Of a stretch of 64,000 nt of DNA, positions 51,636 to 59,924 are shown in pieces (position 1 is the first letter of the stretch; each line of letters begins with the position of its first letter). Source of the DNA: Bacteroidota bacterium (lineage in GTDB: Bacteria > Bacteroidota > Bacteroidia > Bacteroidales > UBA10428); contig CP065006.1 in the NCBI GenBank assembly GCA_016699695.1, positions 806,001-870,000 of the forward strand, written 5' to 3'. A program made the position numbers and the translations under genes. The notes below the pieces were generated by a model. That model was not told where the DNA came from and did no database searches. It worked only from the letters and a program-made list of their open reading frames with translations.

Positions 51636-51669
51636 AGAGGCGGCCTTTTTCAAGTGCCGCCTCTTTTTA
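51636..51669 (+). terminator. Rho-independent terminator after the barrel gene
   Basis: AGAGGCGGC (51636-51644) pairs with GCCGCCTCT (51656-51664) across 11 nt, followed by T5. Begins 21 bp past the stop. Confidence 0.88.
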
Positions 51670-51767
51670 TATAAGCTCAGCGTAGGTAATTTTTTAATTA
51701 CAGCATAAAATGGACAAATGATTAGCCTCTATTATGCCAGTTACAACCATATTTTAATTCTTGCCCA

Positions 51768-51828
51768 CGCTCACCCCTCTTTCCCCTAAAGGGGAAGACC
51801 CCCGCGCTTTTCCCAGAAGGGAGGTAAA
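51768..51828. repeat. GC-rich palindromic intergenic element
   Basis: Within AT-rich DNA, TTCCCCTAAAGGGGAA is a perfect inverted repeat (7-bp arms, AA centre), followed by GACCCCCGCGC and TTTTCCCAGAAGGGAGG, which can form a second, imperfect hairpin. The composition contrast and paired hairpins look like a dispersed repeat copy; I have only this one copy in the window. Confidence 0.45.
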
Positions 51829-52124
51829 AAATGCCTGTTAGCAAATAAAGAACAAATGCTTGAAATTAATAATCATACAAGCTTTTTCTATCCTACTGGT
51901 ATGATAATGCCTATTCATAATGGACAATATTATCTTAGATGCCTTGCTATTCTATGCTAACAAATTCAATAGTTATAAACTGAAAAAAGGTGTTTAACTA
52001 TTTTACAGACATCAATTTATTGCCAGCAGAAACCTTATTGTAATGCTATTCCATTACTTTTTTGTTTATACTTTCAAATATAAGCTGCACTTGCTACTAA
52101 TTATCTGCAATGTGGCTCAATGCT

Positions 52125-53009
52125 TTAGTTAACTTTAAATATTTCATATAGTCTTGACCATTGTATTGATTGACCTGGCTTAATAAATATTTTAAAAAAC
52201 AATTCCGGACTGATCACATGTGTTGACCCCCAAAGATTCACTTTATTCGTTAGAAAACTTCCTGTTTCACTAATGCCAATCTTACTTTCAAGGTTGATTA
52301 ACTCCCATTTTGCATCAACATTTTCATTGCTTGTGAGGTTACTAAAAAAGAATTGCTCTCGTGGAGTACCAATAAATTTGATTTCATTTTGCCCAATAAT
52401 AACTTTTTGTTCAGTATTAACCGTTTCTCCAAATAATTCAGGTTTCAATTGAAATGGGAATTTTAAAATATAATTTTTCCCTATTAGTTCTCTATTAATT
52501 GCGATAAAATTGTGACCGTATTCATCTGTGGTAATATCCTTCTCGCCTGTATTTTTTAAATAATATTTAATAATAAAACCACTAGTATGTAATTCAATCT
52601 CTTTTTTCAATAAATACGAATAACCATTTACATCTTCTGATTTACAAATAATTTTAAGGCTATTTGGTTCAGAAATAATCTCAAATTCAGCTGGTTTAAT
52701 CTCGTATTTTTTGCTAAACTGATATATAGAATCCTCCTTTTTTAATAATCCAACTCCTGGTTTGTGAAACCAGCCACCTATATTTGTTTCATCAAAACCT
52801 AATGCTGTCTCAATCCCAAATTCATTATAAAATCCTTTCCCAAAATAATTCTCATTCACAAAATCAGAGCATTCATTATTAGATATTTGAATATTTTGAA
52901 ATTTCACATCCACAATTTTTCCGGTCCAGTCAAATCTTGAAAAGTTATAATTTTCAAGAGGCAGGTCAATATGAATTTCCAGATTTTTGTTTTTAAGTAT
53001 ATGTGCCAT
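52125..53009 (-). CDS. Galactose mutarotase-like (aldose 1-epimerase fold) protein
   Basis: A 294-aa cytosolic protein of the galactose-mutarotase superfamily by visible pattern: IHIDLPLENYNFSRFDWTGK near the N-terminus, GGWFHKPGVGLL, YSYLLKKEIELHTSGFIIKY, and TTDEYGHNFIAINREL with a candidate catalytic histidine near residue 165. The late WGSTHVISPELFFKIFIKPG is the strand bearing the likely second catalytic residue. Similarity is to the distant, mostly uncharacterised branch rather than GalM itself. The gene is AT-rich compared with its neighbours and uses many AAA/ATA/TTA codons, suggesting acquisition from elsewhere. It has no same-strand partner. Confidence 0.65.
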   Translation of the reverse strand: MAHILKNKNLEIHIDLPLENYNFSRFDWTGKIVDVKFQNIQISNNECSDFVNENYFGKGFYNEFGIETALGFDETNIGGWFHKPGVGLLKKEDSIYQFSKKYEIKPAEFEIISEPNSLKIICKSEDVNGYSYLLKKEIELHTSGFIIKYYLKNTGEKDITTDEYGHNFIAINRELIGKNYILKFPFQLKPELFGETVNTEQKVIIGQNEIKFIGTPREQFFFSNLTSNENVDAKWELINLESKIGISETGSFLTNKVNLWGSTHVISPELFFKIFIKPGQSIQWSRLYEIFKVN

Positions 53010-53396
53010 AATAGAAAAGTAGAAAATATTATTGTTAAAAGAACCTGTTGGAGTGCGATTTTAAAAAATCAAAATTGGGACACACGGTTTATTGAAATCT
53101 AAAATGTGACTCAAATTATAAAGTTAATCTGCCAAATTGTATCAATCGATACTAAAATTATAAAATACCTCCTTGCTTCGAAGAAATCACTTACAATAGC
53201 GGTCAAATCATCAATTAAGTCATGAAATATTAAAACACTTCTAATCTCCATCTCATTGATTTCTTTGAAGTTGGAGTGATATCTAATTCGCCAGCAAGTT
53301 TTTAAAATGGTTTGATTTAAAACAAACTTCATGTTAGAAAGTCACAAACTTATTTGTTCTTGTATGCGGTTTCCATTTTTGAGGCAAAAATCAGGC
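53010..53396. other. Intergenic region with a doubtful small frame
   Basis: 387 bp, AT-rich. A 73-codon frame on the minus strand (53111-53332) reads KFVLNQTILKTCWRIRYHSN with a hydrophobic end; codon use and composition do not support it strongly and I recognise no family. It could be the remnant of an older gene. No clear terminator or repeat. Confidence 0.35.
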
Positions 53397-55691
53397 TTAA
53401 AAATTCATTTGCAACTTGACATAAAAATTGCGTGGTGGCTGCACAAAATAGCCAGGTTCATCAAACAGGCCATCCCAATCGGTATCGACCGGTGAGCCAC
53501 TGTTAAAATATTGAGTATTGAAGAGGTTGTTGAGATAGAAATCGAGTTGCAAATTTTTTGTCAATTTTGTTAAAAGACTTGCATTGGCAACAAAAGAAGA
53601 AGGAGCTTTAAACCTGCAATCGTTGGTTGGTTCGAGGTAATAGCTACCCTGATACCTGCCGCTTAGGGCTGCCGTAAATCTATTTAAAAACGAATAGCTC
53701 AATGTGCCATTACCTATCCATTCAGGGCTTAAAGCAGGTGCTACATTTTTGTATTCAACAACATCGGCAGGAACATACTTTTCGATACGACTGTATAGCC
53801 AGGTGCCGTTGGCCTGCAACTGAAAATGGCTTAGGAAATCGACCGAAAAAAGGGCCTCCACACCAGATCGCATACTGTGCTCCATATTCTTGCGCAGTTG
53901 CAAAAAGCCTTCCTCCACAAATTCGCCAATAGGAGCAATTTCGTTGGTAAAGTTCATGTAAAACACGTTGCATTCTATTAGCAAGGGGGTTGAATTAAAC
54001 TTCCAACCCAATTCCAGGTCGTTTACAAATTCGGATTTTACCGAATCGTTCAGTACATAAGGCAGATTGGATGGATTAAGCTGAAAACCGCCAAACAGAT
54101 CTACTTTGGTAGGCTCTCGCCCTGTGCGCCCAAATGACAGGTACAACAAGTGTTTAGGGTTAACTCTATAATTCATTCCTGCTTTGGGATTTACAAAGAA
54201 CCACTCTTTTTGCACATCCGGTTCGTTTGGCAATAAGGCTATATCGGGGGTTATGCGTAATTGAACCAACCGTGTTTGCACATCGGCAAAAAAGGTAAAC
54301 GACCCGAATAACTGGCTTGCTTTGGCAAAAAAACTTATCTCATCCTTTTGTGAACTTTCGGAGTAATAGGGATTTTCTTTATCGGGCATAAGTTGCTCCC
54401 AGTTTTTTCGGTCGAAACGATAGGCATGGATGCCGGCGTTCAGGTTGAACTTCTTTTCGGCTGCCGAGAAATGCATCGTGCTGAGTAATCCCAAATGGTC
54501 GTTGCGCAATGGGTAATTAATCTGGCTGGTACCCACACTGTCTGTCCAGGAATATAAATAATCTCCTCCGGCGCCCTGGTAATAAAGTCCTGTAATAAGG
54601 TTTAGCTGGCTGTTAAATTTGTGGGTGTGCAAGGCCTGCACAAACCATTGTCCAAAATCATCGCGGTCGTTTTCGTTCAGGTAGTTGGTTTTGGGATCCT
54701 TCTGAATATCACTTAGTGACGCCGGCAGGTAAGCAAGTCCATTCTGCGACCTGCCAATAAATGTGTTTACTTTCAGATTATCGCGTTTACCAAAATAAGC
54801 CATCGAACCATAAAACGATCTGGCATCCGATGCTGTATGATGGCGGTAACCTTCTGAACTGAGTGTTGTAAAACGTGCCGAAAAAGCCATTTTATTGCCC
54901 ATCACTCCGGTTTCGATACCCATGCTGCCGCGGTAAGTGCCAAACGAACCGGCTACTAGCTGTATTTCGGCCGAAGGTTTGGATTTAGCCAAAAAACCAG
55001 TTTCGTAACTGACCGACCCGGCATAAGATGCTGTTCCATTGGCTGTAGTGCCCACTCCCCTTTGTACCTGAACCGATTCGACGTTGTTCGAAAAATCGGG
55101 GAAATTGGAAAAAAATACACCCTGATCGATCATATCGTTCAGTGGCACACCATTGAGAGTTATATTGACACGGGTCTGGTCGATTCCTCTCAGGCTAAAA
55201 AAAGCATAATTTGCATAAGCACTTCCGGATTCGGAATACGAAACCACCGAGGGCGATATGCGTTCGAGCAGAAAGGGCGCTTCCTGCCCCACCATTATCT
55301 GCTGAATCTCTGCACGGGTATGGGTAGTGAAAGAATACGGATCGGCATACCCTGCCCTCGTTCCCCGCACCATCACATCTTCGCCAATAATTGCCTGGTT
55401 TGAAAGCGAAAGGTTTAATTCAATATTTCCTGTAACATCAATTGTGGTATCTTTTTCGGCATACCCCAGGAATGTGACAGACAGGGTATAACTTCCCTGC
55501 TTAGGAACCGACAAACTGTAACTGCCGTTGCTGCCTGTAGATACGCCCGTTTCAATTTCTTTCAGAAACACATTAGCCCCTAAAAGTGGCGTTCCGGCCG
55601 AATCGCTGATTACACCGCGAATAAAAAACTGAGAAAAAGTTTGAGACACAAACAAAAACAAATACACACACATCATTACATTCCGTAACAT
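53397..55691 (-). CDS. TonB-dependent receptor, probable thiamine (or precursor) importer
   Basis: A 764-aa outer-membrane gated channel. Signal peptide (MMCVYLFLFVSQTFSQ), then a CarboxypepD_reg-like domain at about 24-100 (GVISDSAGTPLLGANVFLKE), the plug at 115-235 (YANYAFFSLRGIDQTRVNIT, GVPLNDMIDQGVFFSNFPDF, VQVQRGVGTTANGTASYAGS), and a 22-strand-type barrel that ends NFYVKLQMNF with terminal Phe. A TPP riboswitch and its own promoter lie 39 bp upstream, so the gene is repressed by thiamine pyrophosphate and most likely imports thiamine, as known for riboswitch-controlled Bacteroidota receptors. The ligand is inferred from control, not from sequence. Confidence 0.9.
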   Translation of the reverse strand: MLRNVMMCVYLFLFVSQTFSQFFIRGVISDSAGTPLLGANVFLKEIETGVSTGSNGSYSLSVPKQGSYTLSVTFLGYAEKDTTIDVTGNIELNLSLSNQAIIGEDVMVRGTRAGYADPYSFTTHTRAEIQQIMVGQEAPFLLERISPSVVSYSESGSAYANYAFFSLRGIDQTRVNITLNGVPLNDMIDQGVFFSNFPDFSNNVESVQVQRGVGTTANGTASYAGSVSYETGFLAKSKPSAEIQLVAGSFGTYRGSMGIETGVMGNKMAFSARFTTLSSEGYRHHTASDARSFYGSMAYFGKRDNLKVNTFIGRSQNGLAYLPASLSDIQKDPKTNYLNENDRDDFGQWFVQALHTHKFNSQLNLITGLYYQGAGGDYLYSWTDSVGTSQINYPLRNDHLGLLSTMHFSAAEKKFNLNAGIHAYRFDRKNWEQLMPDKENPYYSESSQKDEISFFAKASQLFGSFTFFADVQTRLVQLRITPDIALLPNEPDVQKEWFFVNPKAGMNYRVNPKHLLYLSFGRTGREPTKVDLFGGFQLNPSNLPYVLNDSVKSEFVNDLELGWKFNSTPLLIECNVFYMNFTNEIAPIGEFVEEGFLQLRKNMEHSMRSGVEALFSVDFLSHFQLQANGTWLYSRIEKYVPADVVEYKNVAPALSPEWIGNGTLSYSFLNRFTAALSGRYQGSYYLEPTNDCRFKAPSSFVANASLLTKLTKNLQLDFYLNNLFNTQYFNSGSPVDTDWDGLFDEPGYFVQPPRNFYVKLQMNF

Positions 55692-55729
55692 GACAAGAGA
55701 TTTTAAGTGATTAATAAGACTTGTTTTGT

Positions 55730-55816
55730 CACTTTCTCCCTAAGCGGCATTACCCGCACAGGTTCAAGGAGTATGATCTCAGCCCGTTGTATTAAGGCAC
55801 CCCCGAACGGAAAGTG
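55730..55816 (-). promoter_or_regulatory. TPP (THI-box) riboswitch
   Basis: Read on the minus strand: closing stem CACTTTC (55810-55816) with GAAAGTG (55730-55736); GGGGGTGCC; GGGCTGAGATCATACTCC (the CUGAGA core); TTGAACCTG; GGGTAATGCCGCTTAGGGAG. These are the conserved blocks of the TPP aptamer in the right order. The TonB receptor start codon lies 39 nt downstream, so control is probably at translation or by a short expression platform in 55692-55729. Confidence 0.92.
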
Positions 55817-55821
55817 GAGCG

Positions 55822-55852
55822 TAAAAATAGAGTTTATGTGGTTTTTTTCAAA
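55822..55852 (-). promoter_or_regulatory. Bacteroidota-type promoter of the TPP riboswitch transcript
   Basis: On the minus strand TTTG (55849-55852), a 19-bp spacer and TATTTTTA (55822-55829). Transcription would start near 55816, exactly at the first base of the riboswitch closing stem. Same consensus and spacer as at 6867-6897. Confidence 0.7.
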
Positions 55853-55945
55853 GAAAAATGAAAAATTCTATTCAAACAGAGAAAATCATCCCCGCTATGG
55901 TTGAATTAAGAAGGGAAAAGCGAAAAACCCGTTGCCTTTTACAGT

Positions 55946-56656
55946 CTATAACTCAAGAAGATTGAAACTGTTTTTCTTTAACGAAAACTGCAATATTCTT
56001 CCAGCCAGCATCTCACCCTGACCTGTAATGATTTTTATCGCTTCGGCGGCCTGAATGCTGCCCGCAACTGCAGCGGTTACCCCCATTACCCCTTCAGTTT
56101 TGGAAGTGCTTGGTATCACACTGTCAGTTAAGCCAAAAATTTGCTGATAGTGATGCTTACCCTGGTAATTAAATACAGTAACTTGTCCCTCCCAGCCACG
56201 CACCGCTGCATATACCCATGGTTTATTCAACTCAATGGCAATCTGATCAGTTACCAGCCGGCAGTGATAATTGTCGCTGCAATCGACCAACACATCATAG
56301 TCAGGAGCGAGTTTTGAGGCTGACGTCAGGTTCCACTCAATGGCAAAGTGCTCAATTAGACTATCCCCGTTTCTTTCTTTTAAATACGTGGCTGCCAGTG
56401 ATGCTTTTTCAATACCCAATTCAGCTTCGGTATAAATTACCTGCCTTTGCAGGTTGCTTAATTGAACTGTATCCTTATCAACTACTGCAATTTTCCCCAC
56501 ACCTGCAGCATTCAAGTACTGCAACACAGCTGTACCCAGTCCACCGGCACCGATTACCATAACGGAAGCTTCACACAACAACTGTTGGTGAGCCTCTGTA
56601 AATCCATCCACAAGCAATTGGCGACTGTACCTTTCTGATTGGGATTCAGTTAACAT
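55946..56656 (-). CDS. ThiF/MoeB/HesA-family adenylyltransferase (E1-like)
   Basis: A 236-aa enzyme that would adenylate the C-terminal glycine of a ThiS- or MoaD-like sulfur carrier. The ATP site is clear: VMVIGAGGLGTAVLQYLNAAG, VVDKDTVQLSNLQRQVIYTE (N and R-Q contacts), GIEKASLAATYL, and LVDCSDNYHCRLVTDQIA (Mg-binding Asp). The zinc ribbon of typical ThiF/MoeB (two CxxC pairs) is absent: after the usual position it reads STSKTEGVMGVTAAVAGSIQ, with no cysteine there and none at the C-terminus. It lies 130 bp upstream of the TPP riboswitch on the same strand. Context hints at thiamine thiazole synthesis, but the sulfur carrier is not in the window. Confidence 0.85.
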   Translation of the reverse strand: MLTESQSERYSRQLLVDGFTEAHQQLLCEASVMVIGAGGLGTAVLQYLNAAGVGKIAVVDKDTVQLSNLQRQVIYTEAELGIEKASLAATYLKERNGDSLIEHFAIEWNLTSASKLAPDYDVLVDCSDNYHCRLVTDQIAIELNKPWVYAAVRGWEGQVTVFNYQGKHHYQQIFGLTDSVIPSTSKTEGVMGVTAAVAGSIQAAEAIKIITGQGEMLAGRILQFSLKKNSFNLLEL

Positions 56657-56698
56657 TCGAATTTAATTTCAACTAAAATAGAGAAAAATGGGAACTAA

Positions 56699-58228
56699 CT
56701 AACGAACAATGGTAATGTTTACTGCTTTATTGGTATTGGTTATCATCAGGTAATTGCCCATGGGCAGCAGGTTGCCCGAGTCATCACGACCATCCCAGTA
56801 GGCAGGTGTTTCGATTTTACGAAGCAAGGTACCATTGCGATCGAATACTTGTATAAAGCCGGTATGCGGAATAAAATATTCATCTTCTACCCCATCGCTG
56901 TTGGGAGTAAACACAGGGTACTCTTCCAGACAGGTCTGCAACACAGTAATTTCTTCCAGCGAATATGCTTTGCATCCTTTCTGGTTGGTTATTTCGAATT
57001 TGTATGTTCCTTCGGGTACACTTGCAAAATCGTTTGTATAATTTTTTTTGACCGTGTTATACAAAGTCTGATTCACCACTACCCCTGGCTGATTGGTGGT
57101 AAGGCTCAGTAATTCGATCGCTCCATCGTTCCAGCATCCGGCATGTGTAAGGATATACTCTGCTGCTTCAATTGCAAGAGGTTCAAAAATAACATCTACT
57201 GTATCATAGAGTCCACAGCCTTCCTGGTTATTGGCATTTAGCCAGACTTCGCCTGACTCAGGAGTATCCGTCACAGCCTCTGTGCTGCCATTGAACCATA
57301 GGTAACTTGCGAGTGATGAACCACTCGCTGTGGCAGAAAGCATAACTCTCACGCATTCTTCGCTTGGCAGAATTTCCAGCGTACCCACTTCACTTAATTG
57401 AATATAAACGGTATCGACCGCTGCACAGTTTGAACTATTTGCCTGAGCCAGATAATAACCACTTCTTTGCGGAATTTCAACCGGATCGAGGCTAATTCCA
57501 CCAGGTAAGGGGTAGAGTTTGTAGGCCGACACAGGTAACATTTGATTCATACCATTGTCGCAAAAAACAAGCGTATCGGGCAAATTAGCCTCTGCCAATG
57601 GTGTGATATTCAAAAACAATGTCTCCGCGCCATAGTTAATGCAGTAGTTCGAATTGATTTGTACTTCATAGCTGCCAGGTAAAGACTGGTAGGGAAGAAG
57701 GTTGTTGTTTGCATCGAAAACAATGCCGGCAGGTGCAACTAATTCAATAGAAGCCTGGGGAATATCTGTAATCGGAGCAATTTCCCTTTCGCCCTGGCAA
57801 TATGTGCTGGGTGCAAAATAAAATTGCTGGTTGACAATGACACAATTTTTAAGATAAAGTACATCGGAAGTTGTCTTTGTAAAATCGACGGTAAAACTAA
57901 AATCCTGGCTGATGCAGGAACCCCTGCTTGTATTGGTATGTGTAAAAATCAGGTTGTTGTAATTGCTATTTAGATCGTAAGCTGCATTGCCTTGTAAATT
58001 GATTTGCAGGCTGGTTCCTGCTTTTGTTACTGCTGAACCCCATACAGCCTCGCTGCCGGTTTCGACAGACTCAACGGAAATCACATCGATGGTATCAACA
58101 GGGTAGCCCTGGTAAACGATGGGGTATTCGATTACCACCGATTTCTGGGCAAAGACTATGTTGTTGCATAGTATTAACAGCATACTTAGAAATAAAGCCC
58201 GGGTACAATATGAGGCGCAATAATTCAT
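56699..58228 (-). CDS. Surface protein with T9SS type B (gliding-type) C-terminal domain
   Basis: A 509-aa exported protein. The signal is FLSMLLILCNNIVFAQKS after ATG 58228; the longer frame to 58309 adds an unlikely N-terminus. The middle part is beta-rich with many cysteines (FCDNGMNQML, NSSNCAAVDTVY, PSEECVRVML, NQEGCGLYDTVD, THAGCWNDGAI, NQKGCKAY), similar in style to the large surface protein at 20286. The last 85 residues, EYPVFTPNSDGVEDEYFIPH to NKAVNITIVR with FDRNGTLL and YWDGRDDSGNLLPMG, form a CHU_C type B sorting domain. It follows a PorP/SprF gene on the same strand with 92 bp between. Confidence 0.85.
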   Translation of the reverse strand: MNYCASYCTRALFLSMLLILCNNIVFAQKSVVIEYPIVYQGYPVDTIDVISVESVETGSEAVWGSAVTKAGTSLQINLQGNAAYDLNSNYNNLIFTHTNTSRGSCISQDFSFTVDFTKTTSDVLYLKNCVIVNQQFYFAPSTYCQGEREIAPITDIPQASIELVAPAGIVFDANNNLLPYQSLPGSYEVQINSNYCINYGAETLFLNITPLAEANLPDTLVFCDNGMNQMLPVSAYKLYPLPGGISLDPVEIPQRSGYYLAQANSSNCAAVDTVYIQLSEVGTLEILPSEECVRVMLSATASGSSLASYLWFNGSTEAVTDTPESGEVWLNANNQEGCGLYDTVDVIFEPLAIEAAEYILTHAGCWNDGAIELLSLTTNQPGVVVNQTLYNTVKKNYTNDFASVPEGTYKFEITNQKGCKAYSLEEITVLQTCLEEYPVFTPNSDGVEDEYFIPHTGFIQVFDRNGTLLRKIETPAYWDGRDDSGNLLPMGNYLMITNTNKAVNITIVR

Positions 58229-58320
58229 AAATCCTGTTATCCTGTTTAAAAATAAGTCGTTTTGCACACAATAACTACAATTAATATGCTTAGAAGTAAC
58301 TCTTTTCATTCCTTTTTCAT

Positions 58321-59232
58321 TTACCTGTAAAGCATTCTATCCCAGTTAAAATTAATGCCCAATTCCAGAAATCTTGCGGGCACACCCATGCTTTTAACCG
58401 GATAACCATAGCTAAGCGTCAGAGTCATACCCTTCAATTCTTCGGTCGGATCATGAAATTCGATGCTGTGGTTTAAAAAAGAATTGTTGATCAATCCCAA
58501 ACCAACGGCTACTCTTTTCTTCCAGGTGCACAAAAGGTTAGCATTTACTTTATAATTATCCAAACCGCCCGGCAAAGAGAGCAAGGCATCGGTTTGCATT
58601 TCGAAATTGCTTGAAATACCAAAGTAGTAACCAGCCATTACGTTAAAATAAGGAACAAGCGACGATACCTCAGCCAAGGGTTGCAACTGACCCGAGAAGA
58701 TCTGGTTATAGGAAATGCCTGAATAAAAATGCCGGTTATAGAATTGAATACCGATCATGCCGTCAGGTGCAATGTCCGATCCATTGCCAGAAAGCTCGGT
58801 TCCCTGCACTGAATAGTTAACCCCTCCGGCATAAAAACCACCTGCCATACTTAGATTTTTCGATACATGCCCATGCCAGACATAATTGAGGTAAGCGCGG
58901 GTGCGGTTCAGGTATTTCCCTTCCCTATCGTTATACAACATAGCACCCAATGCACTAAAGGGTGCATTGTTCAAGGCTTTTTGGCTGCCAATACGCATGC
59001 CGGCCTGCAAAAAATAGGTCGATATCTTGTTAAAATTTCCCAATAATCGCTGATTGCCCATACCAGCCTGATAATCTGATTCGGTACAATTCATGGCTGG
59101 ATTGTACAACGTAAGATTGTTGTAAAATTGACCAAACTGAACCGGGTAAAGCGCAACCTCTTGCTGCGCATTCAAGTTCGCCGTCAATTGAAAAACAGCA
59201 AAAAAAGAGTATTTTAAGTGCCTAAAACGCAT
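58321..59232 (-). CDS. PorP/SprF family T9SS-associated outer-membrane protein (second copy)
   Basis: A 303-aa barrel with signal (YSFFAVFQLTANLNAQQ) and the family opening VQFGQFYNNLTLYNPAMN, in which NPA is kept but the following Y-(S/A)-G is changed to M-N-C. Later strands (GNFNKISTYFLQAGMRIGS, APDGMIGIQFYNRHFYSG, SYNQIFSGQLQPLAEV) follow the family pattern. It is divergent from the ECF sigma gene and precedes the type B surface protein, so cargo and anchor are again paired, but in the opposite gene order from 20286-24299. Confidence 0.88.
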   Translation of the reverse strand: MRFRHLKYSFFAVFQLTANLNAQQEVALYPVQFGQFYNNLTLYNPAMNCTESDYQAGMGNQRLLGNFNKISTYFLQAGMRIGSQKALNNAPFSALGAMLYNDREGKYLNRTRAYLNYVWHGHVSKNLSMAGGFYAGGVNYSVQGTELSGNGSDIAPDGMIGIQFYNRHFYSGISYNQIFSGQLQPLAEVSSLVPYFNVMAGYYFGISSNFEMQTDALLSLPGGLDNYKVNANLLCTWKKRVAVGLGLINNSFLNHSIEFHDPTEELKGMTLTLSYGYPVKSMGVPARFLELGINFNWDRMLYR

Positions 59233-59297
59233 AGTAACAATTGACAGCCCTGCTATGAGTGGCTAAAACTATAAAATAGTATGGTACCTGATACCAG

Positions 59298-59924
59298 ATG
59301 TGGTTACTTTTTAAGCCTTTGTGTGTAGAGAATACAAATAACTTGAAAACAAAAAATAGAAAATACAGCGATTCAGAAGTAATCGATTGTCTGCAAACCG
59401 GAGATGACAGCCTCGCGTTGGAGCACCTTTATGTTGAAGTTTTTCCGAAGATTAAAAAATACATTCTTTCCAATGCAGGCAGTTACGACGATGCATTCGA
59501 TATTTTCCAGGATGCAGTAGTAGTTCTTTGCAGACAGGTTCATGCCGGAAAATACAATGCTGCGTTCGAGATAGACGGATTTTTATTTTTTGTGAGCCGT
59601 AACTTGTGGATTAACAAGGCTAAAAGGGATAAAAGAAAGGTAAGAATGTCCGAAAATTTTGATCATAGCGATAATTATGACTACTCTGACGACATAGTAA
59701 CTGATGAAAAGGTCCGTGGACTGGGGGTTATTACAAAATTGCTGGGAGAAAAATGCCTTGAATTACTTAAACAATCGATTGTTTTTAAGGCATCGAGCGA
59801 AGAAATAGCAACCGAAATGGGCTTTGCCACAGCCAATGCGGTAAAGACCCAGAAATACAAATGCAAGCAGAAACTCCTTCAGATACTTGAAGAGAATCCG
59901 AAACTGAATGAATTGATACAATGA
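59298..59924 (+). CDS. ECF-type RNA polymerase sigma factor
   Basis: A 208-aa sigma-70-family protein. Region 2 is seen as LEHLYVEVFPKIKKYI and DAFDIFQDAVVVLCRQVHAG with FLFFVSRNLWINKAKRDKRK (the -10 recognition helix region); region 4 as LLKQSIVFKASSEEIATEMG and TANAVKTQKYKCKQKLLQIL, a helix-turn-helix. The N-terminus from ATG 59298 is long (WLLFKPLCVENTNN); TTG 59343 is an alternative start. It overlaps the next gene by four bases (ATGA), the usual arrangement for a sigma/anti-sigma pair. Its target genes may be the divergent PorP/SprF unit, 66 bp away. Confidence 0.87.
   Translation: MWLLFKPLCVENTNNLKTKNRKYSDSEVIDCLQTGDDSLALEHLYVEVFPKIKKYILSNAGSYDDAFDIFQDAVVVLCRQVHAGKYNAAFEIDGFLFFVSRNLWINKAKRDKRKVRMSENFDHSDNYDYSDDIVTDEKVRGLGVITKLLGEKCLELLKQSIVFKASSEEIATEMGFATANAVKTQKYKCKQKLLQILEENPKLNELIQ

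Larger units (their letters stand above)
51616..52124. other. Intergenic region between the barrel gene and a convergent mutarotase-like gene
   Basis: 509 bp. After the terminator it contains a GC-rich palindromic segment at 51768-51828 (separate entry) inside otherwise AT-rich DNA without open frames. Confidence 0.5.

Noticed and set aside
55707..55904. 65-codon frame on the plus strand
   Set aside because: It is the complement of the TPP riboswitch and its promoter.
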